NCBI RefSeq assembly: GCF_004123805.1
Contig: NZ_RWJX01000015.1
Location: 1 to 64,000 of the forward strand
DNA from: Cellulomonas endophytica
GTDB taxonomy: Bacteria > Actinomycetota > Actinomycetes > Actinomycetales > Cellulomonadaceae
Direction of reading: 5' to 3'
DNA length: 64,000 bases
In this document: piece by piece, positions 36,188 to 43,723 of the stretch
How positions within the stretch are numbered: position 1 is the stretch's first letter
How the letters are laid out: each line of letters begins with the position of its first letter
The notes under the pieces: generated by a model
The model's database searches: none
The model's input: the letters and a program-made list of their open reading frames with translations, nothing else
What the model was told of the DNA's origin: nothing
Program-made: the position numbers and the translations under genes

Positions 36188-37240
36188 TCAGACCGCGAGG
36201 CGCTCGACGCCGGCGGCGAACAGCCACGGCGCCCGCACCGCCGCCGGGACGAGCGCGCCCCGCAGCGGCGAGGTGGCCACGGCGACCAGCGTCGTCGTCA
36301 GCGCCCGGTAGTCGCGGGTCGCGGCGGACCACGCCCGCTCGTAGGCGTGCGGGTCCTCCAGGTGCGCGACGGCGGCGTGCGCCTGCGCCAGCCCGAGGCG
36401 CAGCCCCTCGCCCGTGAGCGCGTCGACGTACCCCGAGGCGTCGCCGACGAGCCGCACCCGTCCCGCCGTCCGGGCCCGGGTGCGCTGCCGCAGCGGCCCG
36501 GCGCCGCGCACCGGGCCGTCGTGCTCGGCACCGGCGAGCCGGCCCGCCAGCTCCGGCAGGCCCTGCAGCGCCCGGTCGAGGTCCAGGGGCGCGGGCCCGA
36601 GCACCGCGACCCCGACGAGGTCCGGCGCCACGGGCGTCACGTAGGCCTCGACGTCCCGGCCCCAGTGCACCTCGACGAGGTCCGTCCACGGCGCGAGGCG
36701 GTAGTGGCGGCGGAGGCCGTAGCGCCGGCGACCGACGGCTCGGGGCCGCTCCGGCACCTCCAGGCCCGCCAGCCGGCGCACGGTCGAGTGCAGCCCGTCG
36801 CACGCGAGCACCCAGCCTGCGGTGAGACCGTCGACCCCCGGCCCGGCCAGGCGCACGCCGTCGGGACCCTGCTCGATCCCGGTCACGCGCCCGGCCCGCC
36901 GCTCGATCCCCCGCTCCGCGACACGGTCGCCCAGGGCGGCGGCCAGGACGGTGCGGCGCACGCCCCGTCCGCCCGGCCCGGCGAAGCGGTGCTCCGCGCG
37001 CCGGGTGCCGCCGACGTAGGCGATGCCCGCCAGCCGGCGGCCGGGCGGGTCGACCCCCAGGCGCGCCAGACCCGCGACGGCCCCGGGCATGAGTCCCTCG
37101 CCGCACGCCTTGTCGACGGGGCCTTGGCGGGGCTCCACGACGAGCACGGACCGGCCCGCCGCGTGCGCCTCCAGCGCCGCTGCCAGCCCGACGGGGCCGC
37201 CGCCGACGACGAGCACGTCGACGTCGGGACGCGGGGTCAC
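36188..37240 (-). CDS. FAD-dependent oxidoreductase, geranylgeranyl-reductase-like
   Basis: The 350-residue flavoprotein has the Rossmann motif DVLVVGGGPVGLAAALEA, the family-defining DKACGEGLMPGAV, and the FAD-binding VRLVGDASGYVDALTGEGLR. This combination is typical of geranylgeranyl-reductase-related flavoproteins, some of which reduce prenyl chains and others hydroxylate aromatic rings. It is the last gene of the UbiA/type III PKS/methyltransferase operon, overlapping the methyltransferase stop by GTGA. Likely role: oxidation or reduction of the phenolic-lipid product. Confidence 0.85.
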   Translation of the reverse strand: MTPRPDVDVLVVGGGPVGLAAALEAHAAGRSVLVVEPRQGPVDKACGEGLMPGAVAGLARLGVDPPGRRLAGIAYVGGTRRAEHRFAGPGGRGVRRTVLAAALGDRVAERGIERRAGRVTGIEQGPDGVRLAGPGVDGLTAGWVLACDGLHSTVRRLAGLEVPERPRAVGRRRYGLRRHYRLAPWTDLVEVHWGRDVEAYVTPVAPDLVGVAVLGPAPLDLDRALQGLPELAGRLAGAEHDGPVRGAGPLRQRTRARTAGRVRLVGDASGYVDALTGEGLRLGLAQAHAAVAHLEDPHAYERAWSAATRDYRALTTTLVAVATSPLRGALVPAAVRAPWLFAAGVERLAV

Positions 37241-37857
37241 GGCCGTGCCGTCGAGGACGGCGGCCCGACCGGGCCGACCGGGCCGACCGGGCCGACCGGT
37301 GCGGCGGGTGCGGCGGGTGCGGCGGGTGCCGCCACCGCCTCGCGCAGCGCGCGCTCCTCCGCCGGGATGCGGAACCCGAGCAGCAGCACCGCGTTGAGCA
37401 CGGACGCCACGAGGGCCGTCACCCACGCGCCGTGCACCAGGGGCAGCGCCGCGAGCTCGAGGACGACCACGAGGTAGTTCGGGTGCGGCAGCCACCGGAA
37501 CCGGTAGGGCCCGCGCGTCACGAGCGGCAGGCCGGGCACCACGACGATGCGGGTGTTCCAGCGCTCGCCGAGCGAGGCGATGCACCACCACCGGACGGCG
37601 TTGGCGAGCAGGACCCCGGCGAGCGCCACCCAGCCCACGGCGGGCACGAACGGCCGGTCGGCCGCGTGCACCTCGACGACGCACCCGATCAGCCACGCGG
37701 TGTGCAGCGCGACCATGGCGGGGAAGTGGCCCCGGCCGTGCTCGGTGCCGCCGTGCGCGAAGGCCCAGGCGGCGTGCCGCCGGGAGACCACCATCTCGAC
37801 GAGCCGCTCCGCGGCCGCCGCGGCGACGAGCAGGTCGAACAGCAGGACGGACGACAT
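37237..37857 (-). CDS. Isoprenylcysteine carboxylmethyltransferase-family protein
   Basis: The 206-residue membrane methyltransferase has about four to five helices and the ICMT-type SAM-binding signature RGPYRFRWLPHPNYLVVVLE. Relatives encoded next to type III PKS genes (YpbQ/BpsB type) O-methylate alkylpyrones or alkylresorcinols. The C-terminus contains short tandem repeats of AAP and VGP. ATG at 37857 is 1 nt after the PKS stop, so the two are probably translated together. Confidence 0.85.
   Translation of the reverse strand: MSSVLLFDLLVAAAAAERLVEMVVSRRHAAWAFAHGGTEHGRGHFPAMVALHTAWLIGCVVEVHAADRPFVPAVGWVALAGVLLANAVRWWCIASLGERWNTRIVVVPGLPLVTRGPYRFRWLPHPNYLVVVLELAALPLVHGAWVTALVASVLNAVLLLGFRIPAEERALREAVAAPAAPAAPAAPVGPVGPVGPVGPPSSTARP
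37255..37335. repeat. 9-bp tandem repeats in the methyltransferase 3' end
   Basis: Four copies each of a CGACCGGGC-type and a GTGCGGCGG-type 9-bp unit encode the VGP and AAP repeats at the C-terminus of the methyltransferase. Being multiples of three they keep the frame, so length variation is possible without disruption. Confidence 0.7.
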
Positions 37858-37858
37858 C

Positions 37859-38908
37859 TCAGGACCCCCAGCGCAGCGCGACGAGCTCGGCGGTGACCCC
37901 GGGCCCGAACGCCAGGAGGACGCCGAGGTCGCCCGGGGCCGCGTCCGTCGCCGCGAGCACGTGGAGCACCGCGGCCGAGGACAGGTTCCCGGCGGCGGCG
38001 AGGGAGGCACGGCTCGTCGCGAGCGCGTGGTCGGGCAGGCCCAGCGCGTCCCCCACGGCGTCGAGGATCCGGGGGCCGCCGGGGTGGGCCACCCAGGCGT
38101 CGACGTCGGGGACCGTCGCGCCCAGGGGGGCCAGCAGCGCCGCCACGTCGTCGCCCACGTGCTGCGCGACGACGTCGGCCATGCCCCCCGACAGCACGAT
38201 CCGCAGGCCCGAGGAGCCGACGGACCAGCCGAGCGCGTCGGCCGTCCCCGGGTAGAGGGCCCGGTGCGTCCCGACCAGGTCCGGCCCGGGGCCCGCGCCG
38301 TGCCCGTCGCCGACCACCACGGCCGCCGCGACCCCGTCGCCGAACAGCCCGCTCGCGACGAGGTTCGCCGTCGAGTCGTCACCGTGCTGGAGCGTGAGGG
38401 AGCAGAGCTCGACGCACAGCAGCACGGCGACGTGGTCCGGGTGCCCCGCGAGCAGGTCGTCGACGCGGGCGAGCCCGGCGGCCCCGCCGACGCAGCCCAG
38501 GCCGAACCCCGGCCAGCGGCGCAGGTCCGGCCGCATCCCGAGCCGCTGCGCGACGAGCGCGTCGAGGGACGGGGCGTGCACGCCGGTGACGGTGGTGAAG
38601 ACGAGGTGGTCGACGTCGGCGGGGCGCAGGCCGGCGGCGTCGAGGGCGTCCCGCACCGCGCGCTCGGCGAGCTCCAGCCCCTCGCGCAGGAACAGGTCGT
38701 TGGCCTCCGTGAAGGACTGCACGGCGGCGTACTTCTCCAGGGGCAGCGCGAGGTGGCGCGTCCGGACGCCGGCCGAGGCGTGCACGCGGCGCAGGAGGGC
38801 CAGCCGGCGGGGGTCCGACGTCAGCAGCCCCGCGATCTCCTCGGTGATCTCCGCCTGCGGGTGCACGTGCTCGGGCAGCGCCGTGGCCACCGCCGCGATC
38901 CGGGACAT
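37859..38908 (-). CDS. Type III polyketide synthase (chalcone/alkylresorcinol-synthase family)
   Basis: The 349-residue homodimeric condensing enzyme uses acyl-CoA starters and malonyl-CoA extenders. The catalytic triad is intact: Cys139 in GFGLGCVGGAAG, His275 in WVAHPGGPRI and Asn308 in AAGNLSSAAV. The C-terminal FGPGVTAELVALRW matches the family. Bacterial relatives make alkylresorcinols or alkylpyrones from fatty acyl starters. A GAGCAT hexamer 7 nt before ATG 38908 is the only upstream signal seen. The product is not predictable from sequence. Confidence 0.93.
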   Translation of the reverse strand: MSRIAAVATALPEHVHPQAEITEEIAGLLTSDPRRLALLRRVHASAGVRTRHLALPLEKYAAVQSFTEANDLFLREGLELAERAVRDALDAAGLRPADVDHLVFTTVTGVHAPSLDALVAQRLGMRPDLRRWPGFGLGCVGGAAGLARVDDLLAGHPDHVAVLLCVELCSLTLQHGDDSTANLVASGLFGDGVAAAVVVGDGHGAGPGPDLVGTHRALYPGTADALGWSVGSSGLRIVLSGGMADVVAQHVGDDVAALLAPLGATVPDVDAWVAHPGGPRILDAVGDALGLPDHALATSRASLAAAGNLSSAAVLHVLAATDAAPGDLGVLLAFGPGVTAELVALRWGS

Positions 38909-38973
38909 GCCCCGGATGCTCGCACGCGACACGCCGCACCGCCGCCGGGGCGCGCGCGGACGCGGGCCGCTCC

Positions 38974-39825
38974 TCAGCCGCCGGCGACGAGGAGCACGAC
39001 GGCGATCCCGGCCACCGCCATCGCCGCGGTGAAGGGGCGGCGTCCCCCGGGGCGACGCACGGCCTCGAGCACGCACCAGGCCGTGAGGGCCGCGGCGCCG
39101 ACGAGCCCGGCGAGGGCGAGCGGCCCCGGCGCCCCGGCGGGGGCCAGCGCGACGAGGAGCACGGCCGCCAGCAGCAGCGCGACGGTCGCGAGCAGCGCCC
39201 GCCGCCGGCCCAGCCGGTGCGGCAGCCCGCGGACGCCGGTGGCGGCGTCGTCGTCGAGGTCGGGGAGCACGTTGGCCAGGTGCGCGCCGACCCCGAGCAG
39301 CGCGGCGGCGGCGGTCGTGGCGGCCGGGGCCGGCGAGCCCCCGGGGAGCGCGACCGTGGCGACCGACGGCAGGGTGCCGAAGGCCACCGCGTAGGGCAGC
39401 CACGACCACACGGTCGCCTTGAGACCGGCGTTGTAGGCCCAGCCGCCCGCCACGACGACGAGGTGCGCCAGGCCCGCGCGCACCCCGAGCGCCAGGGACA
39501 GCGGCACCGCGACGACGAGGGCGGCGAGCGCCGCGGTGCGCAGGAGCGGCGCCGTCACCTCGCCGGCGACGACGGGCTTGTCGGCCCGCCCGACGGCGAC
39601 GTCGCGCCCCGCGTCGATCCAGTCGTTGGACCACCCGATGCTCAGCTGGCCGGCCAGCACGGCGACTCCCACCGCGAGAGCCCGTGCGCCCAGCCCGACG
39701 CCGAGCGCGTACGCCACCGCGAAGGCCGTGACGGCCGCGGCGGGCAGGGGGTGGGTCGCCGCGACGAGCCCGTGCAGCCTGCGCACCGCCACCCCCACCG
39801 GCACCGCCACCTGCCCTCCGGGCAC
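38974..39825 (-). CDS. UbiA-family prenyltransferase
   Basis: The 283-residue integral membrane protein has about eight to nine helices and the two metal-pyrophosphate motifs of the superfamily: NDWIDAGRD (Asn67-Asp75) and DLDDD at residues 189-193, with YNAGLKAT in between. It should attach an isoprenoid chain to an acceptor. The exact start is uncertain because the N-terminus is a run of GTG codons near a GGAGGG. It is first in the operon with the type III PKS, so the polyketide is the likely acceptor or a linked intermediate. Confidence 0.9.
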   Translation of the reverse strand: MPGGQVAVPVGVAVRRLHGLVAATHPLPAAAVTAFAVAYALGVGLGARALAVGVAVLAGQLSIGWSNDWIDAGRDVAVGRADKPVVAGEVTAPLLRTAALAALVVAVPLSLALGVRAGLAHLVVVAGGWAYNAGLKATVWSWLPYAVAFGTLPSVATVALPGGSPAPAATTAAAALLGVGAHLANVLPDLDDDAATGVRGLPHRLGRRRALLATVALLLAAVLLVALAPAGAPGPLALAGLVGAAALTAWCVLEAVRRPGGRRPFTAAMAVAGIAVVLLVAGG

Positions 39826-39932
39826 CTGCCCCTGCGGGCGCGGGCGCGCCGGCCGTCATCCTGCCAGGGTGGACCCGGAGCCGTCGCGCCGTCGCCGGCC
39901 CGTCACCACCACCCGTCGCCCCGGAGGTCCCC

Positions 39933-40430
39933 GTGCAGGTCCGGCTCCCCCTGACCGAGGCGCTCGACGCCGCCCGCTCCTCGGGGAGGCTCCCGTCCTT
40001 CGTCGTGGGCGCCGCCCCGACCGACGACGGGGTGGCGCTGCGCGTCGACCCGCAGGGCGTCCCCGGGCTGTCCGGCGCGGTGCGGTTCGCCGCGTCGCTG
40101 GCCGGTCCCGTCGAGGTCGTCGTGCGCTGGGTCGGGCTCGCCGACGGCGACGCGACCTTCGCCATCACCTCCCACGCCCGGGCCCTGCCGCTGCACACCC
40201 TGGCGAACATGCTCTCGACCACGCTCACGGGCATCCTGCGCCAGCGCGGGCTCGGGGACCTCGTCGAGGTGCGGCGCGGCACGGAGGAGCCGCTGCTCGT
40301 CGTGCACGTGCAGCGGGCCCTGGACCGCCAGGTGCCCGGCGCGCGGCTCGTCGACCTCGCGCTGGCCGGCGGTGCCGCGCACGTCGAGGTCGACCTCAGC
40401 GGCGCCCGCCCGGCCGGCCCGGCCGTCTGA
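39933..40430 (+). CDS. Conserved-looking hypothetical protein
   Basis: The 165-residue soluble protein has alternating beta-strand-like and helical segments (LPSFVVGAAPTDDGVALRVD, LHTLANMLSTTLTGILRQRG, EPLLVVHVQRALDRQVPG). No family recognised. The GTG start at 39933 has GGAGG 5 nt upstream. It is divergent from the UbiA gene across 107 bp. Codon use fits its neighbours. Confidence 0.65.
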   Translation: MQVRLPLTEALDAARSSGRLPSFVVGAAPTDDGVALRVDPQGVPGLSGAVRFAASLAGPVEVVVRWVGLADGDATFAITSHARALPLHTLANMLSTTLTGILRQRGLGDLVEVRRGTEEPLLVVHVQRALDRQVPGARLVDLALAGGAAHVEVDLSGARPAGPAV

Positions 40431-40489
40431 GACGCGCCCGGTCCTCGACCGCGGCCCGGCGGCACCGCCCGCGCCCCTAGGGTGCGGCC

Positions 40490-40876
40490 GTGCCCACCGT
40501 CGCCGCCGTCCTGGCCACCGTCGTCCTCGCCGCGCTCGCCGTCCTCCAGGCCGCGCTCGCCGGCGGTGCCCCGTGGGGGCGGCTCGTCTGGGGCGGCGGG
40601 CACGCGGGTCGGCTCCCGACGGGCCTGCGCGTGGGCAGCGCGGTGTCCGTCGTGGTCTACGCCCTGCTGGCCGCGGTGCTCCTGGACCGGGCCGGGGTCG
40701 TCGCCACGCCGCTGCCGGAGGGCGTCGTGCGCGTCGGCGCCTGGGTCCTCGTCGGGTACTTCACGCTCGGGGTGCTGCTCAACGCGATCTCGCGCAGCCC
40801 GGCCGAGCGCGCCGTCATGACGCCCGTCTCGCTCGTCCTGGCGGTGTGCGCGCTCCTCGTCGCCCTCGCTCCCTGA
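40490..40876 (+). CDS. Small integral membrane protein
   Basis: The 128-residue protein has four predicted helices (about 4-22, 45-63, 80-99, 110-126) and conserved-looking loops WGGGHAGRLP and ISRSPAERAVMTP. I do not know its function; proteins with this GHAGRLP/AERAVMTP pattern recur in actinobacteria. The GTG start at 40490. It lies 59 bp after the hypothetical gene on the same strand. Confidence 0.7.
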   Translation: MPTVAAVLATVVLAALAVLQAALAGGAPWGRLVWGGGHAGRLPTGLRVGSAVSVVVYALLAAVLLDRAGVVATPLPEGVVRVGAWVLVGYFTLGVLLNAISRSPAERAVMTPVSLVLAVCALLVALAP

Positions 40877-40963
40877 GGCCCTCCTCACCGGCCCGTGGAG
40901 GCTGCGCCCAGGGGACGCGCCGAAGCCGGGACGCCGGCACGGGCGCTCTGCCACGATCGGCCG

Positions 40964-41974
40964 GTGACCCTCGTCGGCCCCGCCCCGTCGGCGCCCGCAC
41001 GTGCCCGGCTCGCCGGCCTGGCCTCGCGCCGCCGGCGGCTGTGGGCCTGGGCGCTCGACGCGCTGCTCCTGGCCGGGGTCACCTGGTGGGTCGCCGGCGA
41101 CGGGGTGGAGGCGCCCCTGCCGACGTCCGTCGCGCTGCCCCCGTTCGTGCTCCCCGAGGGGCGGACCGCGCCCGGGCCCTGGGTGGCGCTCGGACTCCTC
41201 CTCGTCCTCCAGGGTCTGACGGGGCAGACGCCCGGCAAGCAGCTGCTCGACGTGGCGGTCGTCGACGCGACGACGCGACGTCCCGTCGGGGTCGTTCGCG
41301 TCCTGCTGCGCCAGCTCGCGCACCTCCTCGACGGGATCCTGCTGCTGGGGTACCTGCGGGCGGCCCTGCACCGCGAGCGCCGGACCTTCGCCGACAGCCT
41401 CGCCCGGACCCTCGTCGTGCGGGGAGGGGCCGTCGTCCGGCGGGACGGGTCGCCGCGCACCCCCGAGGACGAGCGCGTCACGGCGGCGGCCCTCGTCGTG
41501 GTCCTGCTGGGCATCGGGCTCGCCCTCCCGTGGGCGACGACGTCCCGCACGGCGGCCCCGACGCCCCTGGTCTGCCGCACCACCGACGCCGCCGCGGGGG
41601 TCGTCGCCACCGCCACAGCCGACGCCGCGACCACTACGTCCCAGTGGCGGCTGTGGGTCCGCCGGACGACCGCCTCGACACCGACCACGGTCCGGTGGTC
41701 GTGGCCCGAGGGCGCCCTCGACGGACGCGCCGTCGGCATCCACACGACCGTGCACGTCCCCAGCGACGGGCTCGTCGACGAGACCTCCGTGTCCGGGGGC
41801 CACGAGCCCCCCGCCTGGCCCGGGTCGCCGGTGCAGCGCGACGGTGCCGTCGTCGAGCTGCACGGCACCCGGCCGGTCGCGGACGGCTGGGTGCTCGCCA
41901 GCACGCTGAAGGTCGACGACCGCGTGGTGGCGGACTGCCGCCTCGACGCGCGCGCCGGCCGGCGCGGGGCCTAG
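40964..41974 (+). CDS. RDD-family membrane protein with extracytoplasmic tail
   Basis: The 336-residue protein has an RDD domain (RRRRLWAWALDALLLAG, LTGQTPGKQLLDVAVVD, HLLDGILLLGYLRAAL, ERRTFADSLARTLVV) in the first half with about three helices, then another helix near residues 175-195 and a soluble, probably extracytoplasmic, Thr-rich domain of about 130 residues. The GTG start at 40964 is preferred; a GTG at 40895 is possible. Function unknown. Its stop shares the CTAG palindrome with the convergent recQ stop. Confidence 0.75.
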   Translation: MTLVGPAPSAPARARLAGLASRRRRLWAWALDALLLAGVTWWVAGDGVEAPLPTSVALPPFVLPEGRTAPGPWVALGLLLVLQGLTGQTPGKQLLDVAVVDATTRRPVGVVRVLLRQLAHLLDGILLLGYLRAALHRERRTFADSLARTLVVRGGAVVRRDGSPRTPEDERVTAAALVVVLLGIGLALPWATTSRTAAPTPLVCRTTDAAAGVVATATADAATTTSQWRLWVRRTTASTPTTVRWSWPEGALDGRAVGIHTTVHVPSDGLVDETSVSGGHEPPAWPGSPVQRDGAVVELHGTRPVADGWVLASTLKVDDRVVADCRLDARAGRRGA

Positions 41975-43605
41975 ACGAGCTCGAGGACGCCCAGGTCCAG
42001 GGCCAGGCGGGTGTCCAGGGTGACGTAGCCCTTCTCGTCGAAGAGGACGGTGACCCGGTCCTGCTCGACGACGGTCACCGCGCCCTCGCCGAACTCCTCG
42101 TGGTGCACCCGCTGGCCGGGGCGCACCCGCGCGTCCTCCGTGACCTCCTGGCTCGTGCCGCGGTCGCACGAGTCGCAGCGGCCGCACGGGTCGCGACGCT
42201 CCTCCCCCAGCAGCTCCAGCAGCAGCCGGCGGCGGCAGTCGAGGGTGTCGGTGTAGGTGCGCACGAGCTCCACCCGCGACAGCTCGAGCTCGTGCTCGCG
42301 CTCGCGCTGCTCGCGCACGGCGCGCAGGACGGCGTCGGCGGAGCGGTCGTCGCCCCGCAGGTAGCCCTCGCCCTGCGCGACGGCGGCGCCCACGCCGAGC
42401 AGCGCCGTCAGCGCGCGGGCCGCGGTGCGCGCCGACATGCCGGCCCCGCGCCCGAGCGCCTCGCGGTCCACGGGCTCGCCGCCCACGGCGGGCAGCGCCG
42501 CGAGCACCGCACGCACCGTCGCCGGGCGCGAGCCCGTCCCGGAGCGCAGGTAGTGGTTGAGGCCGAAGTCGTCGGGGCGGTGCACCACGACGGCCCGCGC
42601 CGGGGCCTCGTCGCGGCCCGCGCGGCCGATCTCCTGGTAGTAGGCGTCCAGGGACGGCGGCGGTCCGGCGTGCACGACCCAGCGCACGTCCGGCCGGTCG
42701 ACGCCCATGCCGAACGCGCTCGTCGCGACGACGAGGTCGGCCTCGCCGCCGAGGAAGGCGTCCTGGACCTGCGAGCGCCGCCGGTCGGGCAGGCCCGCGT
42801 GGTAGACGAGCGCGTCCAGCCCCTCGCGCGCGAGCCGCTCGGCGAGCTCCTCGACGTGCCGGCGCGTGCGGGCGTAGACGATGCCGGCCCCCTCCGCGGC
42901 CAGCACCTCCTCCACGACGGCCTTGTCGCGCTCGTCGGCGCCGGACGCCGGGCGGCCGCCGAGCCAGATGTTGGGACGGTCGGCGTCGTGCACGAGCACG
43001 CGCGGGTCGACCATCCCGAGCCGCTCGGCGACCTCCTCGCGCACCCGGGGCGAGGCCGTCGCGGTCATCGCGAGCACCCGGGGACGCCCGAGGCGCTCGA
43101 GCGCGGGCCGCAGCAGCAGGTAGTCGGGGCGGAAGTCGTGCCCCCACTCGCTGACGCAGTGCGCCTCGTCGACGACGACGAGCCCGACGTCCGCGGCGGC
43201 GAGCGCCTCCACCACCACGTCGCGCTGCAGCTGCTCCGGAGCGAGCAGGAGCACGTCGAGGTCCCCCGTCCCGACGGCCTCGAGCGCCTCGCGCGACTGC
43301 TTCGGGGTCACGGACGAGCTCACGGACGCCGCGCGCACGCCGGCCTCCCCGAGCGCCCGGACCTGGTCGCGCTGGAGCGCCACGAGCGGGGAGACCACGA
43401 CCGTCGCCCGCCCCGAGACGAGGGTGCCGATCGCGTAGACCGCCGTCTTGCCGGCGCCCGACCGGGCGACGAGCACCGTGTCGCGGTCCACCAGCCCGCC
43501 GAGGGCGTCCCGCTGCGCGGGCCGCAGCTCCGCGCCCGGGCCCAGCACCCGCTCCACCGCCGCGTCCAGCCCGATCCCGCCCGACGCGTCCGTCCGCTGC
43601 TGCAT
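41971..43605 (-). CDS. recQ: RecQ-family ATP-dependent DNA helicase
   Basis: The 544-residue helicase unwinds DNA 3'-5' in repair and recombination. Motifs: AQRDALGGLVDRDTVLVARS, GAGKTAVYAI, VVDEAHCVSEWGHDFRPDY (DEAH box plus RecQ aromatic loop), AMTATASPRVREEV, FGMGVDRPDVRWVVH and QEIGRAGRDEAPARAV. The zinc site Cys cluster is in CRRRLLLELLGEERRDPCGR and CDSCD. A C-terminal segment RVHHEEFGEGAVTVVEQDRV resembles DUF3553. ATG at 43605 is preferred; a GTG at 43620 is possible. Confidence 0.93.
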   Translation of the reverse strand: MQQRTDASGGIGLDAAVERVLGPGAELRPAQRDALGGLVDRDTVLVARSGAGKTAVYAIGTLVSGRATVVVSPLVALQRDQVRALGEAGVRAASVSSSVTPKQSREALEAVGTGDLDVLLLAPEQLQRDVVVEALAAADVGLVVVDEAHCVSEWGHDFRPDYLLLRPALERLGRPRVLAMTATASPRVREEVAERLGMVDPRVLVHDADRPNIWLGGRPASGADERDKAVVEEVLAAEGAGIVYARTRRHVEELAERLAREGLDALVYHAGLPDRRRSQVQDAFLGGEADLVVATSAFGMGVDRPDVRWVVHAGPPPSLDAYYQEIGRAGRDEAPARAVVVHRPDDFGLNHYLRSGTGSRPATVRAVLAALPAVGGEPVDREALGRGAGMSARTAARALTALLGVGAAVAQGEGYLRGDDRSADAVLRAVREQREREHELELSRVELVRTYTDTLDCRRRLLLELLGEERRDPCGRCDSCDRGTSQEVTEDARVRPGQRVHHEEFGEGAVTVVEQDRVTVLFDEKGYVTLDTRLALDLGVLELV

Positions 43606-43723
43606 CTGCGCGTTCCTCACCGCTCGCCCCAGGCCCGCGTCCGCTGCTCGGCGGGGCCCGACGACGCTACGACCGGCCCCGTCGGCGCGCGCGGCGGCGG
43701 CCCGGTCCCGGCTGGGGCCGCTC

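Noticed and set aside
38909-43147. A 1,762-codon minus-strand frame taken as a giant polyketide-synthase protein
   Set aside because: Only the last 349 codons (the type III PKS) have family character; the rest runs opposite several real plus-strand genes and through recQ in another frame.
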